64,000 nucleotides of DNA. Origin: Mesorhizobium loti (GTDB lineage: Bacteria > Pseudomonadota > Alphaproteobacteria > Rhizobiales > Rhizobiaceae). Both the position numbers and the translations under genes were made by a program. Under the pieces are notes generated by a model, which did not search any database, had not been told where the DNA came from, and saw only the letters and a program-made list of their open reading frames with translations. Numbering within the stretch: the stretch's first letter is position 1; each line of letters starts with the position of its first letter. The stretch covers positions 310,001-374,000 of the forward strand of contig NZ_QGGH01000002.1 of assembly GCF_003148495.1 (NCBI RefSeq), written 5' to 3'. Below are positions 39,388 through 46,751 of this stretch, piece by piece.

Positions 39388-41490
39388 CTATTCTGCAGCT
39401 GTGCGCATGTCGAAATCCGCCACCGCATCGACGATCGGCGTGTCGCGGCGGTAGGGTTGCCAGCGGATTTTTGCACCGATCTCCTGAGCGAGCTTATGGC
39501 CGCTGTGCACCGCGTGCGCGATGGCGCCCGGCGCCAGCGTGTCGCCGATACGATCGACACTGCGGATGCCGGCAGCGGCAAGCGCCTCCGCTCGTTGCGT
39601 CAGAGACTCGAACAGCTCGCCGCGCGGCAGCCTCAGCCCGACGATCAGCACCGAGCGGCAGGCCATTCGGCTTTCCTCGCCGGTGAACAGATGCGCTAGC
39701 GTCGCCGTCTCGCCGTCGAAGGATTTCAGGAGATGCAGTGTCGTCACCGACACCTTGCGCCGCGCCAGCGCGCGATGCACCAACGGCAGCTCGTTGGTCA
39801 TGATCGTCCAGGCGGACGCCTGACCTGCGGGGGTCACGTAGCTGACCGGGATGCCTTGTGCCGCCAGATGTTCGGTCAGCACGCCGCCCATATAGTAGTT
39901 GTCGAAATCGAAGACGAGCGTCGGTCCCTGCGGAAGCCGGCCGGCGGCGATATCATCCGGGGTGAGCACATCAGGATGATCGAGCCTGCCGACCGGAATC
40001 TCCAGCGAGGAGTAGAGCATGTTGCTCCAGCGCGCGCCGGTCGCCAGCACCACGCGGTCCGGCGCCAGATCGACGATCTCGTCCGCGCCCAAAACACTCT
40101 CGGGATAGAGCGAGACGTTGCTCATCTCGCTGAGGCGCCCGAGCCGATAGTCGACGACGCGGTTCCAGGCCGAGAGGCCGGGCAGCGTCTTTTCGAAGGT
40201 CAGCCGCCCGCCGAAGGTGCGGCTGCTGTCGGCGAGCATCACCTCATGGCCGCGACGACCGAGCGTCAGCGCGCATTCGAGTCCAGCGGGTCCGCCGCCG
40301 ACAATCAGGATTCGCTCAGGCGCATCAGTGCGCTCGACGCGTTCGGAGTGCCAGCCGCGCCGCCACTCTTCGCCGGCGGTCGGGTTCTGGGTGCAACGCA
40401 CAGGCACGCCGTCATGCCAGCTCGAAATGCAGATGTTGCAGCCGATGCATTCGCGGATCTCGGTCTCGCGGCCCTCGCGGATCTTGTTGGGCAGGAAGGG
40501 GTCGGCGATCGAAGGCCGCGCGCCGCCGATGAAGTCCAGCACGCCACGCCTAATCTGCGAGACCATGGTGTCGGGCGAGGTGAAGCGCCCGACGCCGACC
40601 ACCGGCTTCGTGGTCAGCGATTTGACGAAGTCGATCACCGGCTCATGGCTGCCTTCGCCGGTGAAGCGCGACGCCGAACAATCGGTCGGACTGGAATCCA
40701 TCTTGACGTCGAACAGATCCGGCAGCTCGGCCAGCAGTTCGATCAGCTCGTGCGCTTCCGAAGGCTGGTTGCGGCCGGGCCTGCCGCGCAGTTCCTCGAG
40801 GCTGACGCGCAAGGCGACGCCGCAATCCTTGCCGACGGCATCCTTGGTGACCTCGATCATCTCGCGCACGAAGCGCACCCGGTTCTCGATCGATCCGCCG
40901 TACTCGTCGACGCGATGATTGTATTCCGGCAGCAGGAATTCGTAGCCGAGATAGCCCATGCCGGCATAGACGTAGACCACGTCGAAGCCGGCAGTGCGCG
41001 CCTTGCGCGCCGCCTCGGCCTGACACCTCAAGACCTCGCGTATATCGGCCTTGTCCATGGTCTTCGGCCGCAAATTGCCCATGAAGCCGACATGGGTGGC
41101 CATCCACGGAATTCCCGACGGCGACAGCGGCGGCAGGCGGCTCGTCCTGTTCATCACCGAGGCGCCGCCGTGCCACAGTTCCACGCCGGCCAGCGCGCCA
41201 TGGCGGTGCACGGCCTCCGTCATCAGCGCATGGGCGCGGATGTCGTTGTCGTCCCACATCGTGGCGAAGGGCAGCGGCGCGTCGTCCGAACTGGGGTCGA
41301 TCGAACAGGCGCCGGTGCAGATCACGCCCCATCCGCCCTCGGCCTTGGCTTCGCGAAAGGCGGCGCGCACCCGTGGCAAGGCGTTGGTCATGCCGCTGGC
41401 GTGCGGCACTTGATAGAAGCGGTTCGGCGCGGTGACAGGCCCGATCCGCATCGGCTCGAACAGGATTTCGTAGCGAGGATTGCAGGTCAT
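39388..41490 (-). CDS. TMADH/StcD-like NADH:flavin oxidoreductase
   Basis: A 700-residue protein with three domains. The N-terminal FMN barrel (about 1-340) carries family segments HGGASVMNRTS and EYGGSIENRVRF. A 4Fe-4S cluster motif follows (CIGCNICISSWHDGVPVRC, about 345-365). An FAD/NAD-binding region starts with LIVGGGPAGLECALTLGRRG. This is the layout of trimethylamine dehydrogenase, 2,4-dienoyl-CoA reductase and the rhizobial N-methylproline demethylase StcD. Given an MttB homolog behind it and a BetI-like regulator, oxidative N-demethylation is the best guess. The ATG at 41490 gives the family start; the frame to 41580 would run through the operator at 41500-41541 and is rejected. Confidence 0.88.
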   Translation of the reverse strand: MTCNPRYEILFEPMRIGPVTAPNRFYQVPHASGMTNALPRVRAAFREAKAEGGWGVICTGACSIDPSSDDAPLPFATMWDDNDIRAHALMTEAVHRHGALAGVELWHGGASVMNRTSRLPPLSPSGIPWMATHVGFMGNLRPKTMDKADIREVLRCQAEAARKARTAGFDVVYVYAGMGYLGYEFLLPEYNHRVDEYGGSIENRVRFVREMIEVTKDAVGKDCGVALRVSLEELRGRPGRNQPSEAHELIELLAELPDLFDVKMDSSPTDCSASRFTGEGSHEPVIDFVKSLTTKPVVGVGRFTSPDTMVSQIRRGVLDFIGGARPSIADPFLPNKIREGRETEIRECIGCNICISSWHDGVPVRCTQNPTAGEEWRRGWHSERVERTDAPERILIVGGGPAGLECALTLGRRGHEVMLADSSRTFGGRLTFEKTLPGLSAWNRVVDYRLGRLSEMSNVSLYPESVLGADEIVDLAPDRVVLATGARWSNMLYSSLEIPVGRLDHPDVLTPDDIAAGRLPQGPTLVFDFDNYYMGGVLTEHLAAQGIPVSYVTPAGQASAWTIMTNELPLVHRALARRKVSVTTLHLLKSFDGETATLAHLFTGEESRMACRSVLIVGLRLPRGELFESLTQRAEALAAAGIRSVDRIGDTLAPGAIAHAVHSGHKLAQEIGAKIRWQPYRRDTPIVDAVADFDMRTAAE

Positions 41491-41499
41491 CAGAGCTTC

Positions 41500-41541
41500 G
41501 CGAATATGCTTGTTGAACGATCGTACAACAAGCATATTCGC
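41500..41541 (-). promoter_or_regulatory. 42-bp palindromic operator before the TMADH/StcD-like gene
   Basis: Two perfect 16-base arms (gcgaatatgcttgttg and its complement) flank a ten-base centre, aacgatcgta. It ends nine bases before the flavoprotein ATG. Read on the coding strand, the centre is TTGtACGatCGTtCAA, one base different from the site at 29603-29644. A fair promoter overlaps it on the minus strand: TTGCGT, 17 bases, TATGCT, with the -10 box in the upstream arm, so a bound repressor would block the polymerase. Confidence 0.85.
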
Positions 41542-41582
41542 ACGACTGACGGAACGCAATGGACCTGTCACCGGCCGCAACG

Positions 41583-41616
41583 AAAAAGCCCACCTCGATA
41601 GTATCGGAGTGGGCTT
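41583..41616 (-). terminator. intrinsic terminator of the APC permease gene
   Basis: On the minus strand an eight-base stem (aagcccac / gtgggctt), extended inward by cgata / tatcg, is followed by TTTTT. It lies 55 bases after the permease stop and separates that gene from the flavoprotein-MttB operon downstream. Confidence 0.88.
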
Positions 41617-41670
41617 CAGCCGGGAGGCTCGGGTCGAGCGCGATACGTGCTCGACCCCTTCAGTTTGCCG

Positions 41671-43380
41671 TCAGATGACGAAGAACCAGTTGGCGAGCAG
41701 CATTACCACCACGCCGGCGACCAGCGTCAGATAGGGCAGCATGCCCGCCTTCTTGACTGCCAGATCGGACGAACTCATGCCGAGGTCGGCCAGCATATGG
41801 TCGGGGAACTTGCCCTTGTCCTGGATGTAGTGGCGGAAGCAGAACACCGGGATGATCAGCGCGGCCGTGATCAGGCCGGCCCACAGCGCCATCGGGTTCC
41901 AGACCTTGGCGCCGGCGCCCATGAAGATGGCGTTGACATAGGCGAAGATGGCACCGACGCCGAGCAGCCAGCTCGGCGCCTTCCATGGCCGGGCGATATG
42001 GCCGTTGTCCATGCGGTGGATCCAGCCGGCGTTGAGGTTGAGGAAGTTGAAGATGATGTAGCCGCAGTTCGACACGGCGAGGATGAAGAAGAAGCTCGTC
42101 GCGTCGGCCGAGGCGATGGCCAGCACGATCAGGTTGAAGACCAGATCGGTCCACATCGCTCGCGTCGGTGCGCCGTGTTCGTTGACATGGCTGAGATAGC
42201 GCGGCAGCCAGCCATCGACCGAGCCCTGGTAGAGCGTGCGCGAGGAGCCCGCCATGGCGGTCATGATGCACAGCACCAAGGCCAGGATCATCAGCATCAC
42301 CAGCAGGCTGTGGATCAGTGCGCCGCCGCCGACCATGCCGGCCAAGGCATCGGCGACGCCGGAGCCGTCGACGATCGGCGTCGCCAGCATGCCGTTCAGG
42401 CCAAGCACGCCCTGGAAGGTGAAGGGCACCAGGATAAACAGCAGCATGCACAGAAGGCCCGAATAGAAGATGGCCTTGAACGTGTCGGTGCCGGGGTTCT
42501 TGAACTCGGACGTGTAGCAGACGGCGGTCTCGAAGCCGTAGGTCGACCAGGCGGCGATGAACATGCCGCCAAGCACCAGTGTCCAGCCGGCGATGTTCCA
42601 GGCGCCGGGTTCAGGCGCATAGGCGGCCGCCAGCGGCACCAGTGGCGAGAAATTCGCCCAGTTGATCTGGCCGGTGATGATCGGCACGACGCCGACGATC
42701 AGCATCGGGATGATGACCAGCAGGCCGATATATTTCTGCACATTGGCGGTGCCGAGGATGCCGCGATGCTGGATGGCGAAGATGATCAGCATCAGCACCG
42801 CGCCGATGAAGAAGGTCGCGTTGAACGTGAACGAGACCGGTCCCAGCGTGTGGCTGTAAAGCGTCCAGTTGCGAATCCCTGGCGTTGCGGCTGCAGTCAC
42901 CGCCGTGACGGCGTCGGCGGCGCTCGTTCCGGCATGCGCGGCGATATAGGCGACGACATCCGGCGAGGCATCGGTGAACAGCGGCACCGGCGCTAGCGCG
43001 TTGAGGATGTAGGCGGCTGCAATCGAGCAGCCGAGCGACAGCACCGGCGACCAGGCAAACCAGTTGCACCAGACCGACAGCGGCGCGATGAACTTGGAAT
43101 AGCGCAGCCAGGCGGTGGCGCCGTAGATCGAGGCGCCGCCCGACTTGTTCGGGAACAGGCCGGCGATCTCGGCATAGGTGAAGGATTGCAGGAAGCCCAT
43201 GATCATGGAGAAGATCCAGATCGCGAAGGCCAGCGTGCCGGTCGTGCCGGCAATGCCGCCGATCGAAAACAGGACGAGGGCCGGAACGCCGCTCGCCACC
43301 CAGAAGGCGCCGCGCCAGTCGATATTCCGGTGCAGCTTGCTTTCGGCAGGCTGCTCCAGTGCAGTCGCTATTGTGCTCAT
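41671..43380 (-). CDS. APC superfamily permease beside tdm
   Basis: A 569-residue inner-membrane permease with about 12 to 13 hydrophobic segments and APC-type features (IGGIAG segment near the start, SSRTLYQGSVDGWLPRYLSHV loop). It is longer than most amino acid permeases because of an extended external loop around residues 130-180. The ATG at 43380 gives a normal start; the frame to 43446 is not needed. It lies downstream of tdm on the same strand, after a 255-base gap that holds an ATTTTTTTC motif seen at two other promoters here. Uptake of TMAO or another methylated amine is inferred from that position. Confidence 0.85.
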   Translation of the reverse strand: MSTIATALEQPAESKLHRNIDWRGAFWVASGVPALVLFSIGGIAGTTGTLAFAIWIFSMIMGFLQSFTYAEIAGLFPNKSGGASIYGATAWLRYSKFIAPLSVWCNWFAWSPVLSLGCSIAAAYILNALAPVPLFTDASPDVVAYIAAHAGTSAADAVTAVTAAATPGIRNWTLYSHTLGPVSFTFNATFFIGAVLMLIIFAIQHRGILGTANVQKYIGLLVIIPMLIVGVVPIITGQINWANFSPLVPLAAAYAPEPGAWNIAGWTLVLGGMFIAAWSTYGFETAVCYTSEFKNPGTDTFKAIFYSGLLCMLLFILVPFTFQGVLGLNGMLATPIVDGSGVADALAGMVGGGALIHSLLVMLMILALVLCIMTAMAGSSRTLYQGSVDGWLPRYLSHVNEHGAPTRAMWTDLVFNLIVLAIASADATSFFFILAVSNCGYIIFNFLNLNAGWIHRMDNGHIARPWKAPSWLLGVGAIFAYVNAIFMGAGAKVWNPMALWAGLITAALIIPVFCFRHYIQDKGKFPDHMLADLGMSSSDLAVKKAGMLPYLTLVAGVVVMLLANWFFVI

Positions 43381-43487
43381 GTGTCTTTGTTCCCCATTTT
43401 GATGTTCCCCGTTCGTGACGGCCGCGACTTCGCGTGGCTTCATCATCGACGCATGCTTTGGGCCACTGCCCGTGTTTCCACTCAGTC

Positions 43488-43502
43488 GTATTTTTTTCTT
43501 AA
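43488..43502 (-). promoter_or_regulatory. T-tract motif upstream of the APC permease
   Basis: The plus strand reads GTATTTTTTTCTTAA, about 110 bases before the permease ATG. The block ATTTTTTTC(A/T)TA recurs before mgsA and in the divergent dmm region. It may be a shared regulator site of the methylamine genes. Confidence 0.4.
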
Positions 43503-43635
43503 CAGTGAAGATTGATCCGGCGCGCTTTCAGGTCAAGCGTTTTGTGGCGCCATGCACATCACGCTTGTGAGCGCACAGACTCAAACGCCCGGTGACATCG
43601 CCAGCCGGTCGGCTTGTCAGCTGCGAAAGCGGCTT

Positions 43636-46005
43636 TCAGGAGCGCGGTTTGGTCTTCTGCGGATCATAATGCGCAAACGCAACGACGCGCGCCGGCAGCC
43701 GCTTGGCATGGCCGTCGAGCTTGCCGATCTCGACCTCGGTGCCAATGGCCGAATGGGTGACGTCGAGCCTCGCCAGCGCGATGTTCTTGTTGAGCACCGG
43801 CGAGCGCATGCCTGACGTGACCACGCCGATCTGGGCGCGGCCGACATGCACGCAGTCGCCATGGCCGACGGCGACATTGGCATCGATGTCGAGGCCGACC
43901 AGCTTCGTCTGCGGGTGCTCCTTGCGGCGGATCAGCGCTTCGCGGCCGATGAAATCGTCGGTCTTGCTCTTCAGCGGCACGGTGAAGCCGATACCCGCCT
44001 CGAACGGATCGGTCTGGTCGGAAAATTCGTAGCCGGCGAAGATCAGCCCGGCCTCGATGCGGACCATGTCGAGCGCCTGCAGCCCCATCGGCTTCAGCCC
44101 ATGCGGCTGGCCGGCCTCCCAGATGGCGTCGAACACCTTTTCGGCGTCGCGCGGATGGCACCAGATCTCGTAGCCGAGTTCGCCGGTGTAGCCGGTGCGC
44201 GAGACGACCACCGGAATGCCGTTGCCGCCACCGATGCGAGCGACGGCGAAACGGAACCATTCGAGTTCATCGATCGACGGCTGTAGCGGCGAGGTCCAGA
44301 TCACTTCCCTGAGGATGTCGCGGCTCTTCGGGCCCTGCACGGCGACATTGTGCATCTGGTCTGTGGACGATCGCACCAGAACGTTGAGGCCAAGCTTCGC
44401 CGCCGTCTCGCGCAGCCATTCGCCGGACAGGTCGTCACCGCCGACCCAGCGGAAATTATCCTTGCCGAGCCGCAGTAGCGTGCCGTCGTCGATCATGCCG
44501 CCGTGCTCGTAGCACATGGCCGAATAGACCACCTGGCCGATGCCAAGCTTCTTGACGTCGCGGGTCAGCGTGTACTGCAGCAGCGCCTCGGAATCCGGGC
44601 CGGTGACCTCGAATTTGCGCAACGGTGACAGGTCCATGATCACCGCGTCCTGCCGGCAGGCCCAGTACTCGGTGATCGGTCCGTCCTTGGCGAAGGCATT
44701 GGCCAGCCAATAACCCCTGTACTCGGCGAAGTTGCGGGTGTGCTTGGCAAAGCTCGAATGAAATGAAGTCTCGCGGGTCATTTTCGGTTCCGAATCAGGC
44801 GTCATGCGTCTGGCGATCGCTCGCGAGAATTTGTGCTGGCCGGAATAGGTTCGCACATGGATGTCGGTCGGGTTCCAGCCATTGGCCGGCGTCGTGTCGT
44901 CGGGGCAAGCGGAGGACACGCAGACGATGTCGGTGAGCGCGCGCAGCAGCACATAGTCGCCCGGCCGCGACCACGGCTCGTCGGACACCATGACGCCGTG
45001 CGCATCGATCGCCGTGTTGAAGAAGAAGTTGATCGCCATCCAGCCTGCGCGGGGCGTGACGCCCTTGTCGGCCAGCGCACGGTTGAAATTTTCCGAGCAG
45101 TTGGTGTGGCCGGGATAGCCGATGTCGTCGTAATATTTTGCGGCGCAAGCGAGCGCGAATGCGTCGTGCCGTCCGCATGTGTCCTGCACCACCTCGACCA
45201 GCGGCTCCATGTCCTGGTCGTAATATTTCGAATGCAGGCCTGGCATCGGGTAGCTCGCACCCATCAGCGTGCGCGTCGTCGTCACGTCGAGCGGATGGTC
45301 AAGGCCCCTGTCCAGCTTGCGCGCCGAAAAGCACTGGAAATCGGTGCACTGGCGGCCGTCGACATCGATGATCTGCAGATAGTCGCCGGCCTTGACGAAA
45401 TAGGATTGCGCCGTCGCCGAATGGACGCGCAGGTCGAGCACCGGATCGGCAAGCGGATCGGCCAGCTGCGATTTCGCCGCCGGACGGATCGTGGCGCGGC
45501 GAACGATGACGGTGAGGGGCGTCGCCGTGTCGTGGCCATCGACCAGCATCGGCCCGCCGGGGGCGGCGATGACCATCGCGCCGTCGCGCGCAATCGTGAA
45601 GGCCTGTTCGGTGCCGGCCGGTGTGGCACCGCCGAAGACGCGCACCGCCTTGGCCTGATCGAGTTGCACCTGACGGTGCGCGAGCCCGCCCCGCAGGGAA
45701 GCGAGGCTGTCGTCGCCTTCCGCCAGCAAGGCCTTGATGCCGGCTGCATTGCTATTCGATGTTTCCCCAAAAATGCCTGGATCGGTCGCGCCGCTCTTGT
45801 GCCAGGCCAGAAGTTCGCAGGCCTGGCCACCCTCGACATTGCGCACGGTGATCGTGTCGCCGGCTTCGATCTCGATGAGAACCGCGCCGTTGCCCTGGAT
45901 CGTATAACGCTCCATGCCGGGCGGCAGCGCGATCTGGCCGGGCCTCAGGATGGGGCTGGGCTTGGGCGGTCCGGCTGCAATTGCAGGGTAGGGCGACTGG
46001 CTCAT
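43636..46005 (-). CDS. tdm: trimethylamine N-oxide demethylase (DUF1989-GcvT fusion)
   Basis: A 789-residue fusion. The N-terminal half (about 25-390) is a DUF1989 domain, with cysteines in VDGRQCTDFQC that probably bind metal. The C-terminal half, from about residue 409, is a GcvT-like folate-binding domain (LSPLRKFEVTGPDSEALLQYT, SRTGYTGELGYEIW). This is the architecture of Tdm from Methylocella and marine roseobacters, which splits TMAO to dimethylamine and formaldehyde without oxygen; the folate domain can capture the formaldehyde. The gene lies just after the N-methylglutamate operon and is part of a locus with dmmDABC, which takes the dimethylamine further. It would often be labelled only aminomethyltransferase. 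Confidence 0.82.
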   Translation of the reverse strand: MSQSPYPAIAAGPPKPSPILRPGQIALPPGMERYTIQGNGAVLIEIEAGDTITVRNVEGGQACELLAWHKSGATDPGIFGETSNSNAAGIKALLAEGDDSLASLRGGLAHRQVQLDQAKAVRVFGGATPAGTEQAFTIARDGAMVIAAPGGPMLVDGHDTATPLTVIVRRATIRPAAKSQLADPLADPVLDLRVHSATAQSYFVKAGDYLQIIDVDGRQCTDFQCFSARKLDRGLDHPLDVTTTRTLMGASYPMPGLHSKYYDQDMEPLVEVVQDTCGRHDAFALACAAKYYDDIGYPGHTNCSENFNRALADKGVTPRAGWMAINFFFNTAIDAHGVMVSDEPWSRPGDYVLLRALTDIVCVSSACPDDTTPANGWNPTDIHVRTYSGQHKFSRAIARRMTPDSEPKMTRETSFHSSFAKHTRNFAEYRGYWLANAFAKDGPITEYWACRQDAVIMDLSPLRKFEVTGPDSEALLQYTLTRDVKKLGIGQVVYSAMCYEHGGMIDDGTLLRLGKDNFRWVGGDDLSGEWLRETAAKLGLNVLVRSSTDQMHNVAVQGPKSRDILREVIWTSPLQPSIDELEWFRFAVARIGGGNGIPVVVSRTGYTGELGYEIWCHPRDAEKVFDAIWEAGQPHGLKPMGLQALDMVRIEAGLIFAGYEFSDQTDPFEAGIGFTVPLKSKTDDFIGREALIRRKEHPQTKLVGLDIDANVAVGHGDCVHVGRAQIGVVTSGMRSPVLNKNIALARLDVTHSAIGTEVEIGKLDGHAKRLPARVVAFAHYDPQKTKPRS

Positions 46006-46074
46006 CTCGGCCTTGCGGTTAGAGAAACAAGTTTGCCTGTACGTGAAATTATTTTAGCAGCAAGAATAGCAGTG

Positions 46075-46091
46075 CTTGCCAGTTTGGCAAG
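46075..46091 (-). terminator. short hairpin between mgdD and tdm
   Basis: A seven-base perfect stem (cttgcca / tggcaag) with a three-base loop lies about 30 bases after the mgdD stop. No T-run follows on the minus strand. It could be a weak terminator, a processing site, or a dyad operator for tdm. Confidence 0.35.
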
Positions 46092-46121
46092 GCGAAGGTG
46101 GCGCGGCGGGGCGCGTTGGCT

Positions 46122-46751
46122 CTACGCCAGTTCCTCGGAATGGCTGATGTCGACGCTGAATTCAGCAGCGGCATCAAGCATCGTGTGCCAAAGGCTTTCG
46201 GCGAAGGTTGCAAACACCAGCAGGTTGAACACAGCCAGCTCATCTGGCCGATCGCCGCCGCGCCAGAGCGTGACGCTGGTGTGATCCATCGACGTCGCTG
46301 CAGCAGCGCCGATCGGGAACGCTCCCGCATACAGATCGATCGACGACAGCTTGGCGAGCGTTGTCCGTGCCTTGGCGCCGGAGATACTGATCAGCACGCG
46401 CGCATGCGATTGATCGGACAGCGAGGCAGGCCCGGACAATGCCGGCGCCAGCGTTAGCATTGTGTGCTTGCCGCCTTTCGACAAGACGAAGAACTGATCC
46501 GGTCCCGACCAGATCAGCGTGGCATCCGGAGTCTGTACCGCCTTCGGCGCATCCGGTGGCACCACGCCGAAACGGGCCTTGGTCGCCTTTGCCAGTTCTG
46601 CTCCTTTGCCGCGCCGCGCCATCACCTGGATCAGGTCGAAGTTGCGGATCTCGGTCAGCGAGACGCCGGCTTCGATTCCGCGCGCGCCATGCGCACCGGC
46701 AACAAGTGCCTTTTCAAGCGAGCTACGAGGAGCCCAGGAAAACTCAGCCAC
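46122..46751 (-). CDS. mgdD: N-methylglutamate dehydrogenase subunit D (sarcosine oxidase gamma-like)
   Basis: A 209-residue protein like the gamma subunit of heterotetrameric sarcosine oxidase (VSLTEIRNFDLIQVMARRG, SLSDQSHARVLISISGAKAR). It is a structural subunit close to the flavin and folate sites. The GTG at 46751 has GGAGGG spaced seven bases away and overlaps the end of mgdC by eight bases; an ATG at 46766 is an alternative start. Gene order beta-delta-alpha-gamma behind gmaS and mgsABC identifies the complex as N-methylglutamate dehydrogenase rather than sarcosine oxidase. Confidence 0.82.
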   Translation of the reverse strand: MAEFSWAPRSSLEKALVAGAHGARGIEAGVSLTEIRNFDLIQVMARRGKGAELAKATKARFGVVPPDAPKAVQTPDATLIWSGPDQFFVLSKGGKHTMLTLAPALSGPASLSDQSHARVLISISGAKARTTLAKLSSIDLYAGAFPIGAAAATSMDHTSVTLWRGGDRPDELAVFNLLVFATFAESLWHTMLDAAAEFSVDISHSEELA